A stretch of DNA of 64,000 nucleotides. Source: Luteolibacter sp. Y139 (lineage in GTDB: Bacteria > Verrucomicrobiota > Verrucomicrobiia > Verrucomicrobiales > Akkermansiaceae). A program made the translations under genes and the position numbers. Every line of letters starts with the position of its first letter. The stretch's first letter is position 1. The notes beneath the pieces are model-generated. The model saw nothing but the letters and a program-made list of their open reading frames with translations. It was not told the origin of the DNA and searched no databases. The stretch is from positions 248,001 through 312,000 of the forward strand of contig NZ_JBBUKT010000003.1 in the NCBI RefSeq assembly GCF_038066715.1, given 5' to 3'. This document shows, piece after piece, positions 52,240 to 59,845 of this stretch.

Positions 52240-53295
52240 ATGACTGCTCCTTCCAGAAACCCCTTCTCCCGGAGGCTACCGTGGGCGGCGCTGCTGCTCT
52301 TGCCGCTTCTGGCGACCCCCTCCCCGGCAGTGGGTCCAGTCCGCGGGCGCGACCCATGGGCCTTCCGGCTGACCTTGGAAAACAAGACGCGGATGCTGGT
52401 GGCGGCCCTCCGCTCCGATCTCTGGGTGGCCTACAATCCGGCAAACGGCACGCTGCACAAGGTGTGGAACGGCGGGATCCAGTTCCGCGGCAAGGTCTGG
52501 GACTTCGGCCAGCAAAACTCGGCCACCACCGGGACGACCTACCACTTGCTGAAAAAGGCGTTCCTGTTTTCCGCGACCAACGAAACGATCATCCCCGCCG
52601 GTTGGTCGGCGACCGGAATCACCACCGGCACCTCGTGGAACCTCTCCACCGCCGCGGGGACGATGCTCGTCTCCCCCGCAGCCGACCTGCGGAATTACGA
52701 TAACGTGATGCTCTCCTACCAGACCCCGGGCGGAGACAACCGGCTGCTGGTGGATGTCTCGAATGACAACGGCGCGACGTGGACCGCTCAGCAGTGGATG
52801 TCGATCGACGCCCCGGCAGCAGACGGGAACATGAAATTGGTCGAGGTCAACGGGCAGGCGGTGAAGGTCCGCTTCCGCCGCAATACCACCGGCTCCACCG
52901 CCACACTCGGAGATGTGCTGCTTTTCGGCGACTACCGTGCCTGGACCATGCAGACCGGCGGAAGCCCGGTCGCCATCAAGGTCGATTGGCGCGGCTACAA
53001 GCTGATCAACCACACCGATGGCATCGTGGTCCGCTACGACATGGTGCTGCCAGGCGGCGCACGCGTCGGCATCGAGGAACGCCCTGAGGCGATGACCGGG
53101 GCAAAATTGCAGCGGAAGTTCACGATCACCGGCATGCCTGCGAGCTCGCGCCTGTCGCTTGAAATCGATGGCAATGGCTATCAGGCCACCCACGCGGTGA
53201 CCGGCGCGACGGCACTCCGCACCGAAGCCGGCGCGACCTTCCTGGATTTCACCACCAACGGTGACGCAACCCTCGAGACCACATGGACTCCTTGA
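52240..53295 (+). CDS. Secreted beta-domain protein with DPWAFR-type N-terminal module
   Basis: This 351-residue protein has a signal peptide (PWAALLLLPLLATPSPA). The segment RDPWAFRLTLENKTRMLVAALRSDLWVAYNPANGTLHKVWNGGIQFRGKVWD is a module that I recall at the start of larger PVC and Bacteroidetes proteins with PA14, cytochrome c or DUF1080 domains. The middle part (about 95-235) is a jelly-roll-like insertion (NNDNVMLSYQTPGGDN region). The C-terminal part (RYDMVLPGGARVGIEERPE) is beta-rich. No CxxCH heme site is present. Its last 13 bases overlap the next gene, so both are produced together and probably act together at the surface. Confidence 0.75.
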   Translation: MTAPSRNPFSRRLPWAALLLLPLLATPSPAVGPVRGRDPWAFRLTLENKTRMLVAALRSDLWVAYNPANGTLHKVWNGGIQFRGKVWDFGQQNSATTGTTYHLLKKAFLFSATNETIIPAGWSATGITTGTSWNLSTAAGTMLVSPAADLRNYDNVMLSYQTPGGDNRLLVDVSNDNGATWTAQQWMSIDAPAADGNMKLVEVNGQAVKVRFRRNTTGSTATLGDVLLFGDYRAWTMQTGGSPVAIKVDWRGYKLINHTDGIVVRYDMVLPGGARVGIEERPEAMTGAKLQRKFTITGMPASSRLSLEIDGNGYQATHAVTGATALRTEAGATFLDFTTNGDATLETTWTP

Positions 53296-56200
53296 TTCGA
53301 TTCGGTGCAGTCCTGGCCTGCTGTTTTGCAGGAGCCGTAGCCCAAACAACACCGGCGTTGAAACCCGGCGTCACGGTCTGGGTCTACGACACCGGCGCGG
53401 AAATGCGCGAGCTGCCGGTGCTGGTGGACGGCCAGACGCCGAACGTCTCGGCGGATTTCAATACCATCGATTTCAGCACCCCGTGGGCGAGCACCTATGG
53501 CCCCCCGCTGGCCGAGCACTACATCGGCCACGCCTGGGGACGCATGGCGATCACGACCGGCGGCACCTATGAATTCCGCCTGACCAGTGATGATGGCGCG
53601 AAGTGGTTCCTCGGCGACGACGCGGCACTGGTCATCGACAATAACCAAGCCGGCACCAACACCAAGACCGCCACGCTGAACCTGCTGCCCGGGACTATCC
53701 GATACTACATCGATTTCTACCAAAACACGGGCTCCTCGAAACTCCTGCTCGAGTGGAAACCACCGGGTGCCAGCGCCTTCGAAGTCGTCCCCGCCGGCGT
53801 GCTTCAGACCGAGGACGGCCTGACGCAGGTCACATCACCTGGACTCAAGAACTACTACTATCAGGACGGCGAAGGCGGCACTGCCGGCGGCCCGGGCGAT
53901 GGACGTCCACTGGTCGGCGTGCACCCGAGCTTCGATCTGGTGAATTTCCGGCCCGCGAATTTCCACCCGGCGGTGGGCGGGCTCGATTTCCTGCCGGATG
54001 GTCGTCTTGCGGTCTCCACCTGGGACTCGACGGGCGCAGTCTATCTGCTGGATCACCTCGACAATCCGGCCGCGGTCACCGTGCATCGCTTCGCGGAAGG
54101 CCTCGGCGAGCCGCTCGGGCTCAAGGTCATCGATGGCATCATCCACGTGAGCCAGAAGCAGGAGGTCACCAAGTTGATCGACCTCGATGGCGACGACGTG
54201 GCGGACGAATACCAAGCCGTCGCCCACGGCTGGCCGGCCTCGTTCAACTACCACGAGTTCACCTTCAATCTGGTGCCGAAGGATGGCTTCCTGTGGGTGA
54301 CCACCTCGGTGCCGCTGCGAAATGGCAGTACCGCGTATTTGCCCGGCTCGAAAGGCTCATTTCCCGTGCCGAATGGCCCCGGGTCCCTGTTGAAGATCGA
54401 TCCGGTGGCAAGGACCTGGCAGGCCGTGGCCAGTGGCCTGCGCACGCCGAATGGTCTCGTCGCCGGCATGGACGGCGAGCTTTTCGCGGGAGACAACCAG
54501 GGTGACTGGCTGCCTTCATCGAAGATCAATCACCTCCAGCCCGGGAACTACTATGGTCATCGTGAAAACCCGGATGACACCCGCGCCTACACGCGTCCGG
54601 CGCTGTGGTTGCCACACGGGGAGATTTCGAACTCTCCCGCCCAGCCAACCTTGATCCCCACCGGCATCTATGCCGGGCAAATGCTATTCGCCGAGCTCAC
54701 CCACGGCGGCGTGAACCGGGTCTTCATGGAAAAGGTCCGCGGCGAGTATCAAGGCGCCGTCTTCCAATTCACCCAGGGACTCGAGTCCGGCATGAGCCGC
54801 CTCGTCTGGGGCCCGGATGGCTCGCTCTACGTCGGCGGCCTCGGTGCCGGCGGCAACTGGAACTGGAAGAACACCACCTACGGCCTGCAGCGCCTGCGGC
54901 CGAATGGCAAGGTGACCTTCGAGATGAAGAGCATGCGCGCACGCGCCGATGGCTTCATCGTCGAGTTCACCCAGCCGGTGCCCTTCTCGGTGGCAGCCAT
55001 CCCGGGGAACTACGTGCTCCAGCAGTATCGCTACATCCCCACCTCCACCTATGGCGGGCCGAAGAGCGACGTGGAAACGCTGACCGCGACCCGGGTGGAC
55101 GTTTCGCTGGATCGCCGCAAGGTCTTCATCAAGATCCCCGGCCTCAAGGAAGACCATGTGGTCGCGCTTCGCCTGAAGGATTTCATGAACGACGCCCACG
55201 TCGCGCCGTGGGCGACCGAAGGATGGTATACCCTGAACCTCCTGCCCACCACCATGGGCGCGGACTTCGTGCCGATGGATCCCCCCGCCGAGCCCACCGC
55301 CCCGGTGCCTCTCCCGGGAGCCGCGATCTATGAAGGGGAGACCGCCACCCGTGTGGGACCCGTGGTCGCTTCCGGGAACGCAGGATTCACCGGCACCGGC
55401 TTCGCCGACTACGGCACCGCCATTGGCGAGACGCTCACTTGGAACATCACCGCCGACCAAGCGGGCCCGCACTGGATTTCCTTCCGCTACGCCAATGGCA
55501 CCACCACCAACCGGCCGCTCTCTCTATCCGTGAATGGCACCGTGGTGAATTCCAGCATCCCCTTCGGACCCTCGGGCACCGTCTGGACCTCCTGGATCTA
55601 CACCGACGGAATCAGCGTCAACCTCGTGGAAGGCCAGAATACGATCCGCCTGACCAGCACCATCACCAACGGCCCGAACATCGATCACCTCTACGTCTGC
55701 GGCCCGCCCGCCGCGGCCCCACCCGGAGCCGTGATGCTTTTCGACGGCACCGCTGCCTCCCTGACCAACAACTGGCGGCGCGACGCAAACAACGGCGCTC
55801 CCTCGTGGGGCGTCGCTGCGGGCGCCATGGGCGTGGCGATCAATCCGGCCCCGAACGACATCTCGACCATCGCTGGCTTCCGGGACTTCAAGCTTCACCT
55901 CGAATGGCTGTCGCCACCCGGCGGCACCGGCCAGGAAGCAGGCAATTCCGGCGTGAAACTCCAGCGCAGCTACGAGCTGCAAATCCTCAACACTCCGATC
56001 AGCCAATCCCTGCAAAACGATCTGGCCGGTTCCTTCTACCTGCAAAAGCAAGCCGACGTGAACGCCAGCCTCGGTGCGGGCGCATGGCAAAGCTACGATG
56101 TCGATTTCACCGCCGCCCGTTGGAACGGCGCGGTGAAGACCGCCGACGCCCGCGCCACTGTTCGCTGGAACGGCATGCTGGTGCATAACAATGTCGCAAT

Positions 56201-56768
56201 TCCCGGCGCCACGGGAGAGTCTCCCGCTGAAGCCCCCGGGCTCCTACCCATCGTCCTCCAGGCCCACTCCAGCAGTGCCAGCGGTCCGGTTCGCTTCCGC
56301 AACATCTGGGTCATTCCGAAAGTGAGCCCTCAGGAGAAGTGGCAAGCGTGGATCGACGGCAGCGGCCTCCAGGGAGCCCAGCAGGATCCAAATGCCGATC
56401 CCGATGGCGATGGCATGAAGAACCTCTGGGAATACGCCACCGGCGGCAGCGCGACGGCGGGAGACATCCTCACAACGACTGGCGATTCACGGACTCCGCG
56501 GATGACCATGTTCAACGACTCGGAAGAGAGCTACCTCGAGTTCACCTTCGTGCGACGCGCGGACTTCCTGGACCGCGGACTGGATTTCCGGATCGAAACT
56601 TCGTCGACCCTCGGTCCGGACTCATGGACCTTCCGCTCCTCAAGCCTCGTCGGTCCACCCGAACCCGTCGGCGACGGCACTCTTGAAAAAGTGACCCTCC
56701 GCGTGGATGAGCCGGTCTCCGGCAGCCCGCAGCTGTTTGCTCGCTTGAGAGCGGAGATGCAGGAGTGA
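53283..56768 (+). CDS. Secreted multidomain protein: PA14, six-bladed propeller, carbohydrate-binding and DUF1080 domains
   Basis: This 1,161-residue protein has a signal peptide (MDSLIRFGAVLACCFAGAVA). A PA14 domain (about 40-190) includes GTYEFRLTSDDGAKWFLGDD. A glucose/sorbosone-dehydrogenase-like propeller (about 210-545) includes GLDFLPDGRLAVSTW and ASGLRTPNGLVAGMDGELFAGDNQGDW. A CBM6/35-like domain (about 680-815) includes NGTVVNSSIPFGPSG and NTIRLTST. A DUF1080 (3-keto-disaccharide hydrolase-type) domain (about 820-1015) includes FRDFKLHLEWLSPPGG, NSGVKLQRSYELQILN and QAHSSSASGPVRFRNIWV. DPDGDGMKNLWEYATGG and the tail LFARLRAEMQE close the protein. It is likely a carbohydrate-active surface protein; the reaction is inferred from domains. 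Confidence 0.88.
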   Translation: MDSLIRFGAVLACCFAGAVAQTTPALKPGVTVWVYDTGAEMRELPVLVDGQTPNVSADFNTIDFSTPWASTYGPPLAEHYIGHAWGRMAITTGGTYEFRLTSDDGAKWFLGDDAALVIDNNQAGTNTKTATLNLLPGTIRYYIDFYQNTGSSKLLLEWKPPGASAFEVVPAGVLQTEDGLTQVTSPGLKNYYYQDGEGGTAGGPGDGRPLVGVHPSFDLVNFRPANFHPAVGGLDFLPDGRLAVSTWDSTGAVYLLDHLDNPAAVTVHRFAEGLGEPLGLKVIDGIIHVSQKQEVTKLIDLDGDDVADEYQAVAHGWPASFNYHEFTFNLVPKDGFLWVTTSVPLRNGSTAYLPGSKGSFPVPNGPGSLLKIDPVARTWQAVASGLRTPNGLVAGMDGELFAGDNQGDWLPSSKINHLQPGNYYGHRENPDDTRAYTRPALWLPHGEISNSPAQPTLIPTGIYAGQMLFAELTHGGVNRVFMEKVRGEYQGAVFQFTQGLESGMSRLVWGPDGSLYVGGLGAGGNWNWKNTTYGLQRLRPNGKVTFEMKSMRARADGFIVEFTQPVPFSVAAIPGNYVLQQYRYIPTSTYGGPKSDVETLTATRVDVSLDRRKVFIKIPGLKEDHVVALRLKDFMNDAHVAPWATEGWYTLNLLPTTMGADFVPMDPPAEPTAPVPLPGAAIYEGETATRVGPVVASGNAGFTGTGFADYGTAIGETLTWNITADQAGPHWISFRYANGTTTNRPLSLSVNGTVVNSSIPFGPSGTVWTSWIYTDGISVNLVEGQNTIRLTSTITNGPNIDHLYVCGPPAAAPPGAVMLFDGTAASLTNNWRRDANNGAPSWGVAAGAMGVAINPAPNDISTIAGFRDFKLHLEWLSPPGGTGQEAGNSGVKLQRSYELQILNTPISQSLQNDLAGSFYLQKQADVNASLGAGAWQSYDVDFTAARWNGAVKTADARATVRWNGMLVHNNVAIPGATGESPAEAPGLLPIVLQAHSSSASGPVRFRNIWVIPKVSPQEKWQAWIDGSGLQGAQQDPNADPDGDGMKNLWEYATGGSATAGDILTTTGDSRTPRMTMFNDSEESYLEFTFVRRADFLDRGLDFRIETSSTLGPDSWTFRSSSLVGPPEPVGDGTLEKVTLRVDEPVSGSPQLFARLRAEMQE

Positions 56769-56859
56769 GTTGTTGGGGCGCAGGTGTCCGGCCGCTGTCA
56801 GCCCTCTTATTTCCTCATACGAAAAGCCTCGGAACGAATGGCTTGAAGTCGAAAGTTGT

Positions 56860-57411
56860 ATGACTACTTTCGTCCCCGTGGACGGGGACGAGGAATTCTC
56901 CCATTATTCGGAGGACGACGTCCGTCGCCTCTACCCGATCCTTCGTGCCATGGCGGGAGAGCGCATGGCCTTCGAGCGGCCGGGGAATACCCTCCAGCCC
57001 ACCGCCCTGGCCCACGAGGCCTGGCTGCGCATGCGCTCGAATGGCGACCAGAGCTGGAAAAACACCGCGCACTTCTTCACCGCCGCCGCGGAAACCATGC
57101 GCCGCATCCTCATCGACCGAGCGCGGCGCCGGAAGCGCGTGAAGCACGCCGGCGACTTGGAGCGCGTGCCCATGACCGCTGCCGAAGACGAGGCTCAGGA
57201 CGAGGACGAACCCACGCTTCAGGTCAATGCGGCGCTGGAGAAACTGAAGAAAGTGAATCCTCCCCGGGCGCAGGTGGTGCTGCTGAAATTCTTCGGCGGC
57301 TTGACGAATCAGGAGGTCGCAGAAGAGATGGGCGTCACCGAGCGGACCGTGGAACGCTACTGGGCCTATTCAAAGACGTGGCTGTTCCGTGAAATTCGCG
57401 GGCAGCGCTGA
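56860..57411 (+). CDS. ECF-type RNA polymerase sigma factor, PVC group
   Basis: The protein has 183 residues from the ATG at 56860. Region 2 reads RLYPILRAMAGERMAFERPGNTLQPTALAHEAWLRM, then AHFFTAAAETMRRILIDRARRRKRVKHAG. Region 4 reads PPRAQVVLLKFFGGLTNQEVAEEMGVTERTVERYWAYSKTWLFREI. This is the sigma group found mainly in Planctomycetes, Verrucomicrobia and Acidobacteria next to Ser/Thr kinases. The kinase gene follows after 77 bp on the same strand. No anti-sigma factor is present, so the kinase may control sigma activity, which is inference. A strong hairpin lies in its first codons. Confidence 0.92.
   Translation: MTTFVPVDGDEEFSHYSEDDVRRLYPILRAMAGERMAFERPGNTLQPTALAHEAWLRMRSNGDQSWKNTAHFFTAAAETMRRILIDRARRRKRVKHAGDLERVPMTAAEDEAQDEDEPTLQVNAALEKLKKVNPPRAQVVLLKFFGGLTNQEVAEEMGVTERTVERYWAYSKTWLFREIRGQR
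56871..56890 (+). promoter_or_regulatory. Hairpin in the first codons of the sigma-factor gene
   Basis: CGTCCCCGT (56871-56879) pairs with ACGGGGACG (56882-56890), covering codons 4-11. It might slow translation of the sigma factor or simply result from the acidic coding sequence. Confidence 0.4.
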
Positions 57412-57488
57412 TTTTTGTCGGTTCCGGAGCTTGGAAATCGCCATCCTAAGAAACGCTTGAAGTTACTGCGACCACGGCGCGGAGAGCC

Positions 57489-59690
57489 ATGACGGAGACG
57501 ATAGATCCAGCTGACGAAGAAGAAACGGACTCGCTTGCCATCGAGAACGCGATCTTCGAGACGGCCATGCAGATCCCGGATCCGGTGCAGCGCCGTGAAT
57601 TTCTCGAGCGTACCTTTCACGGTGATCCTCTGGGGAAGGAGAGCATGGAGGAACTTCTTGGTCTGGCCGGCACTTCATCCGCCTTTTTCCTCGAGAGCCG
57701 TATGCGGACCGCGGAACTCGCGCAGGAGATCATCGACGAACTTCCCGCTGACAAATTCCCCGTTCCTTCGGAGCCAGCATCGTTGGGCGAAACCGAAGGT
57801 GCCACGATCGACCGCTACACGCTGCTGCGGAAGATCGGCGAAGGCGGTGTCGGAGAGATCTTCGAGGCGCAGCAGGAGGGCATGGTGCGCACCGTGGCGA
57901 TCAAGATCATCCGCAGCGGCATGGACACCGAGTCTGTCGTTTCACGCTTCGAGGCGGAACGCCAGACGCTGGAAATCATGGAGCACCCGAATATCGCGCG
58001 GGTGCTGGATGGCGGCAGGACCTTCCGCGGCCGCCCCTACTTCGTCATGGAGCTGGTCCGCGGGGCGCGGATCACCACCTTGTGCGAGACCCAGCAGCTC
58101 GACATCCCCAGCCGGCTGGAGCTCTTCATCGCCGTCTGCCAGGCGATCCAACACGCCCACCAGAAGGGCGTGGTTCACCGCGACATTAAACCTTCCAACA
58201 TCCTCGTCGAAAGCATCGACGGCACCTTTGTCCCGAAGGTCATCGACTTCGGCATCGCGAAGGCCATCCAGGGTTCACCACGCGTTCGCGCGGGCATCAC
58301 GCAGGTCGGCCAGTTCATCGGCACGCCTGCCTACATGAGCCCGGAGCAGATCGACATGGGCGGGATGGATATCGATACCCGCGCGGACATCTACAGCCTG
58401 GGAGCCTTGCTCTACGAGTTGCTCGCCGGGCGACCGCCATTCGATACCGAGCTGCTGCTGAAGAAAGGGATGACGGAACTGCGCCGCACCCTGATCGAGG
58501 ACAATCCACCGCTGCCCTCCGACGTCGCACGGACTCCGGCGGAAGAAGGCAAGGGAAACGCCTTGCCGGGCCCACGAGAAAAGTGGGCGAACGCGCTGCA
58601 TGGCGACCTCGACTGGATCGTCTTCAAGGCGATGGAGAAGGAGCGCAACCGCCGCTACCAGACGGTGAACAGCCTGGCGATGGACATCCGGCGCTACTTG
58701 CAGCACGAGCCAGTGATCGCACGCAAGCCGAGCCGCGGTTACTTCATGCGGAAGTTCTTCCAGCGGAACCGCGCGGCCTGCGTGCTCGGCGCATTGATGC
58801 TGGTCACGCTTGTTGCCGGCTTCGGCATCAGCACCGCACTCTACTTCAGGGAAAAAGACGCGCTCGCCGAGCAGGCTCGCCTCAAGCGGCAGGCCCAGGC
58901 GCGAGCGAATGTCTCGCGCGCTGCCATCCTGCTCAGCGAAGGCAATACCGCCGCAGCGGATCTCCTTCTCCGGCAAGACTCACTCGAATCGATCGAGGCA
59001 TCACCCGAAGCGGCCGAAGTGTTCCGTTCCCTTGGCCGTTGGAATGCGGTCTACGGCCGCTGGGATCAGGCGGCCTTGTGCTTCCGCATGATGAACGAGG
59101 CCAACCGGCTGGGGGACCGCACCAAGGTCATCGAGGGCATCGACCTCCTGATGACCGCTCCCGCTTACTTGGAAACCGGTGACACCAAGGCCTATGCTGA
59201 ATTCCGTACGGAAGCGCTCGATCGCTACGGTCCCGCGCAGAATGCGATGCAAGCGGAGCACCTGCTGAAGGTGTGCTTGTTGCAGCCAGCGGACCCGAAA
59301 ATGTTAGAGCGCCTGGAAAGCTCCGCGAAGGCGATCCGTGACTTCAAACCCGGGACGCCCGGCCTGCCCGATTGGAACTCGCTCTCGATGACGCTCTTCC
59401 ACTTCCGGAAGGGCAACTACGACGAAGCCATCAAAGAGGCGGACAAGGGCATGCACTTCAAGGACCCCTCCGGAAGCCGCATCGCCGCCATCCGGTGCAT
59501 CCTTGCGATGTCCCATTTTAAACGCGGCAGTGTCCCCGAAGCGCGCACCAACTTGGAGAAAGCGAAGGCCGATCTCCAACGCGTTGAATCCCAAATCGAT
59601 GACTCGGGATTCCCCCCGATCGGCACGTGGTTCGCGTGGGCGGTGGTGCGCATCCTGGTGCGCGAAGCCGACGCAATGATCGGTGTTTGA
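57489..59690 (+). CDS. Membrane-anchored Ser/Thr protein kinase
   Basis: This is a 733-residue protein. The kinase domain (about 110-415) has the Gly loop KIGEGGVGEIFEA, K139 in VAIKII, E157, catalytic HRDIKPSN (D232), DFG (253-255) and GTPAYMSPEQ. Before it lies a helical segment (about 15-100). After it, one membrane helix (ACVLGALMLVTLVAGFGISTALYF, about 430-453) leads to an extracytoplasmic helical region with TPR-like repeats (about 470-733). The overall form is the PknB-like kinase with sensor repeats common in PVC bacteria. It follows the ECF sigma gene and probably belongs to the same signalling unit. Confidence 0.93.
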   Translation: MTETIDPADEEETDSLAIENAIFETAMQIPDPVQRREFLERTFHGDPLGKESMEELLGLAGTSSAFFLESRMRTAELAQEIIDELPADKFPVPSEPASLGETEGATIDRYTLLRKIGEGGVGEIFEAQQEGMVRTVAIKIIRSGMDTESVVSRFEAERQTLEIMEHPNIARVLDGGRTFRGRPYFVMELVRGARITTLCETQQLDIPSRLELFIAVCQAIQHAHQKGVVHRDIKPSNILVESIDGTFVPKVIDFGIAKAIQGSPRVRAGITQVGQFIGTPAYMSPEQIDMGGMDIDTRADIYSLGALLYELLAGRPPFDTELLLKKGMTELRRTLIEDNPPLPSDVARTPAEEGKGNALPGPREKWANALHGDLDWIVFKAMEKERNRRYQTVNSLAMDIRRYLQHEPVIARKPSRGYFMRKFFQRNRAACVLGALMLVTLVAGFGISTALYFREKDALAEQARLKRQAQARANVSRAAILLSEGNTAAADLLLRQDSLESIEASPEAAEVFRSLGRWNAVYGRWDQAALCFRMMNEANRLGDRTKVIEGIDLLMTAPAYLETGDTKAYAEFRTEALDRYGPAQNAMQAEHLLKVCLLQPADPKMLERLESSAKAIRDFKPGTPGLPDWNSLSMTLFHFRKGNYDEAIKEADKGMHFKDPSGSRIAAIRCILAMSHFKRGSVPEARTNLEKAKADLQRVESQIDDSGFPPIGTWFAWAVVRILVREADAMIGV

Positions 59691-59708
59691 AGCAAAGCAG
59701 TATGACAA

Positions 59709-59735
59709 ATTTTCCCCGCCTGAGGGAAAATATAT
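59709..59735. promoter_or_regulatory. Inverted repeat ATTTTCCC / GGGAAAAT after the kinase gene
   Basis: Eight-base arms are separated by about 7 bases within an AT-rich stretch roughly 20 bp after the kinase stop. There is no clear T tail, so it may belong to the promoter region of the next gene or be a weak terminator. Confidence 0.35.
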
Positions 59736-59774
59736 GTCGGGTTGAACTAGGCGGAATCGCCTCTCGGAACTGAA

Positions 59775-59817
59775 GGCTGCCCCGTAGAGATCAGACGATC
59801 TCGGGGGCGGCTTTTTT
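59775..59817 (+). terminator. Rho-independent terminator before the giant repeat gene
   Basis: A GC-rich outer stem (GGCTGCCCC with GGGGGCGGC, imperfect) and a perfect inner stem GAGATC/GATCTC are followed by six T (to 59817). It ends the sigma-kinase transcript. Confidence 0.8.
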
Positions 59818-59845
59818 ACCCGCTAGATCCAACCCGAGAAACCTT

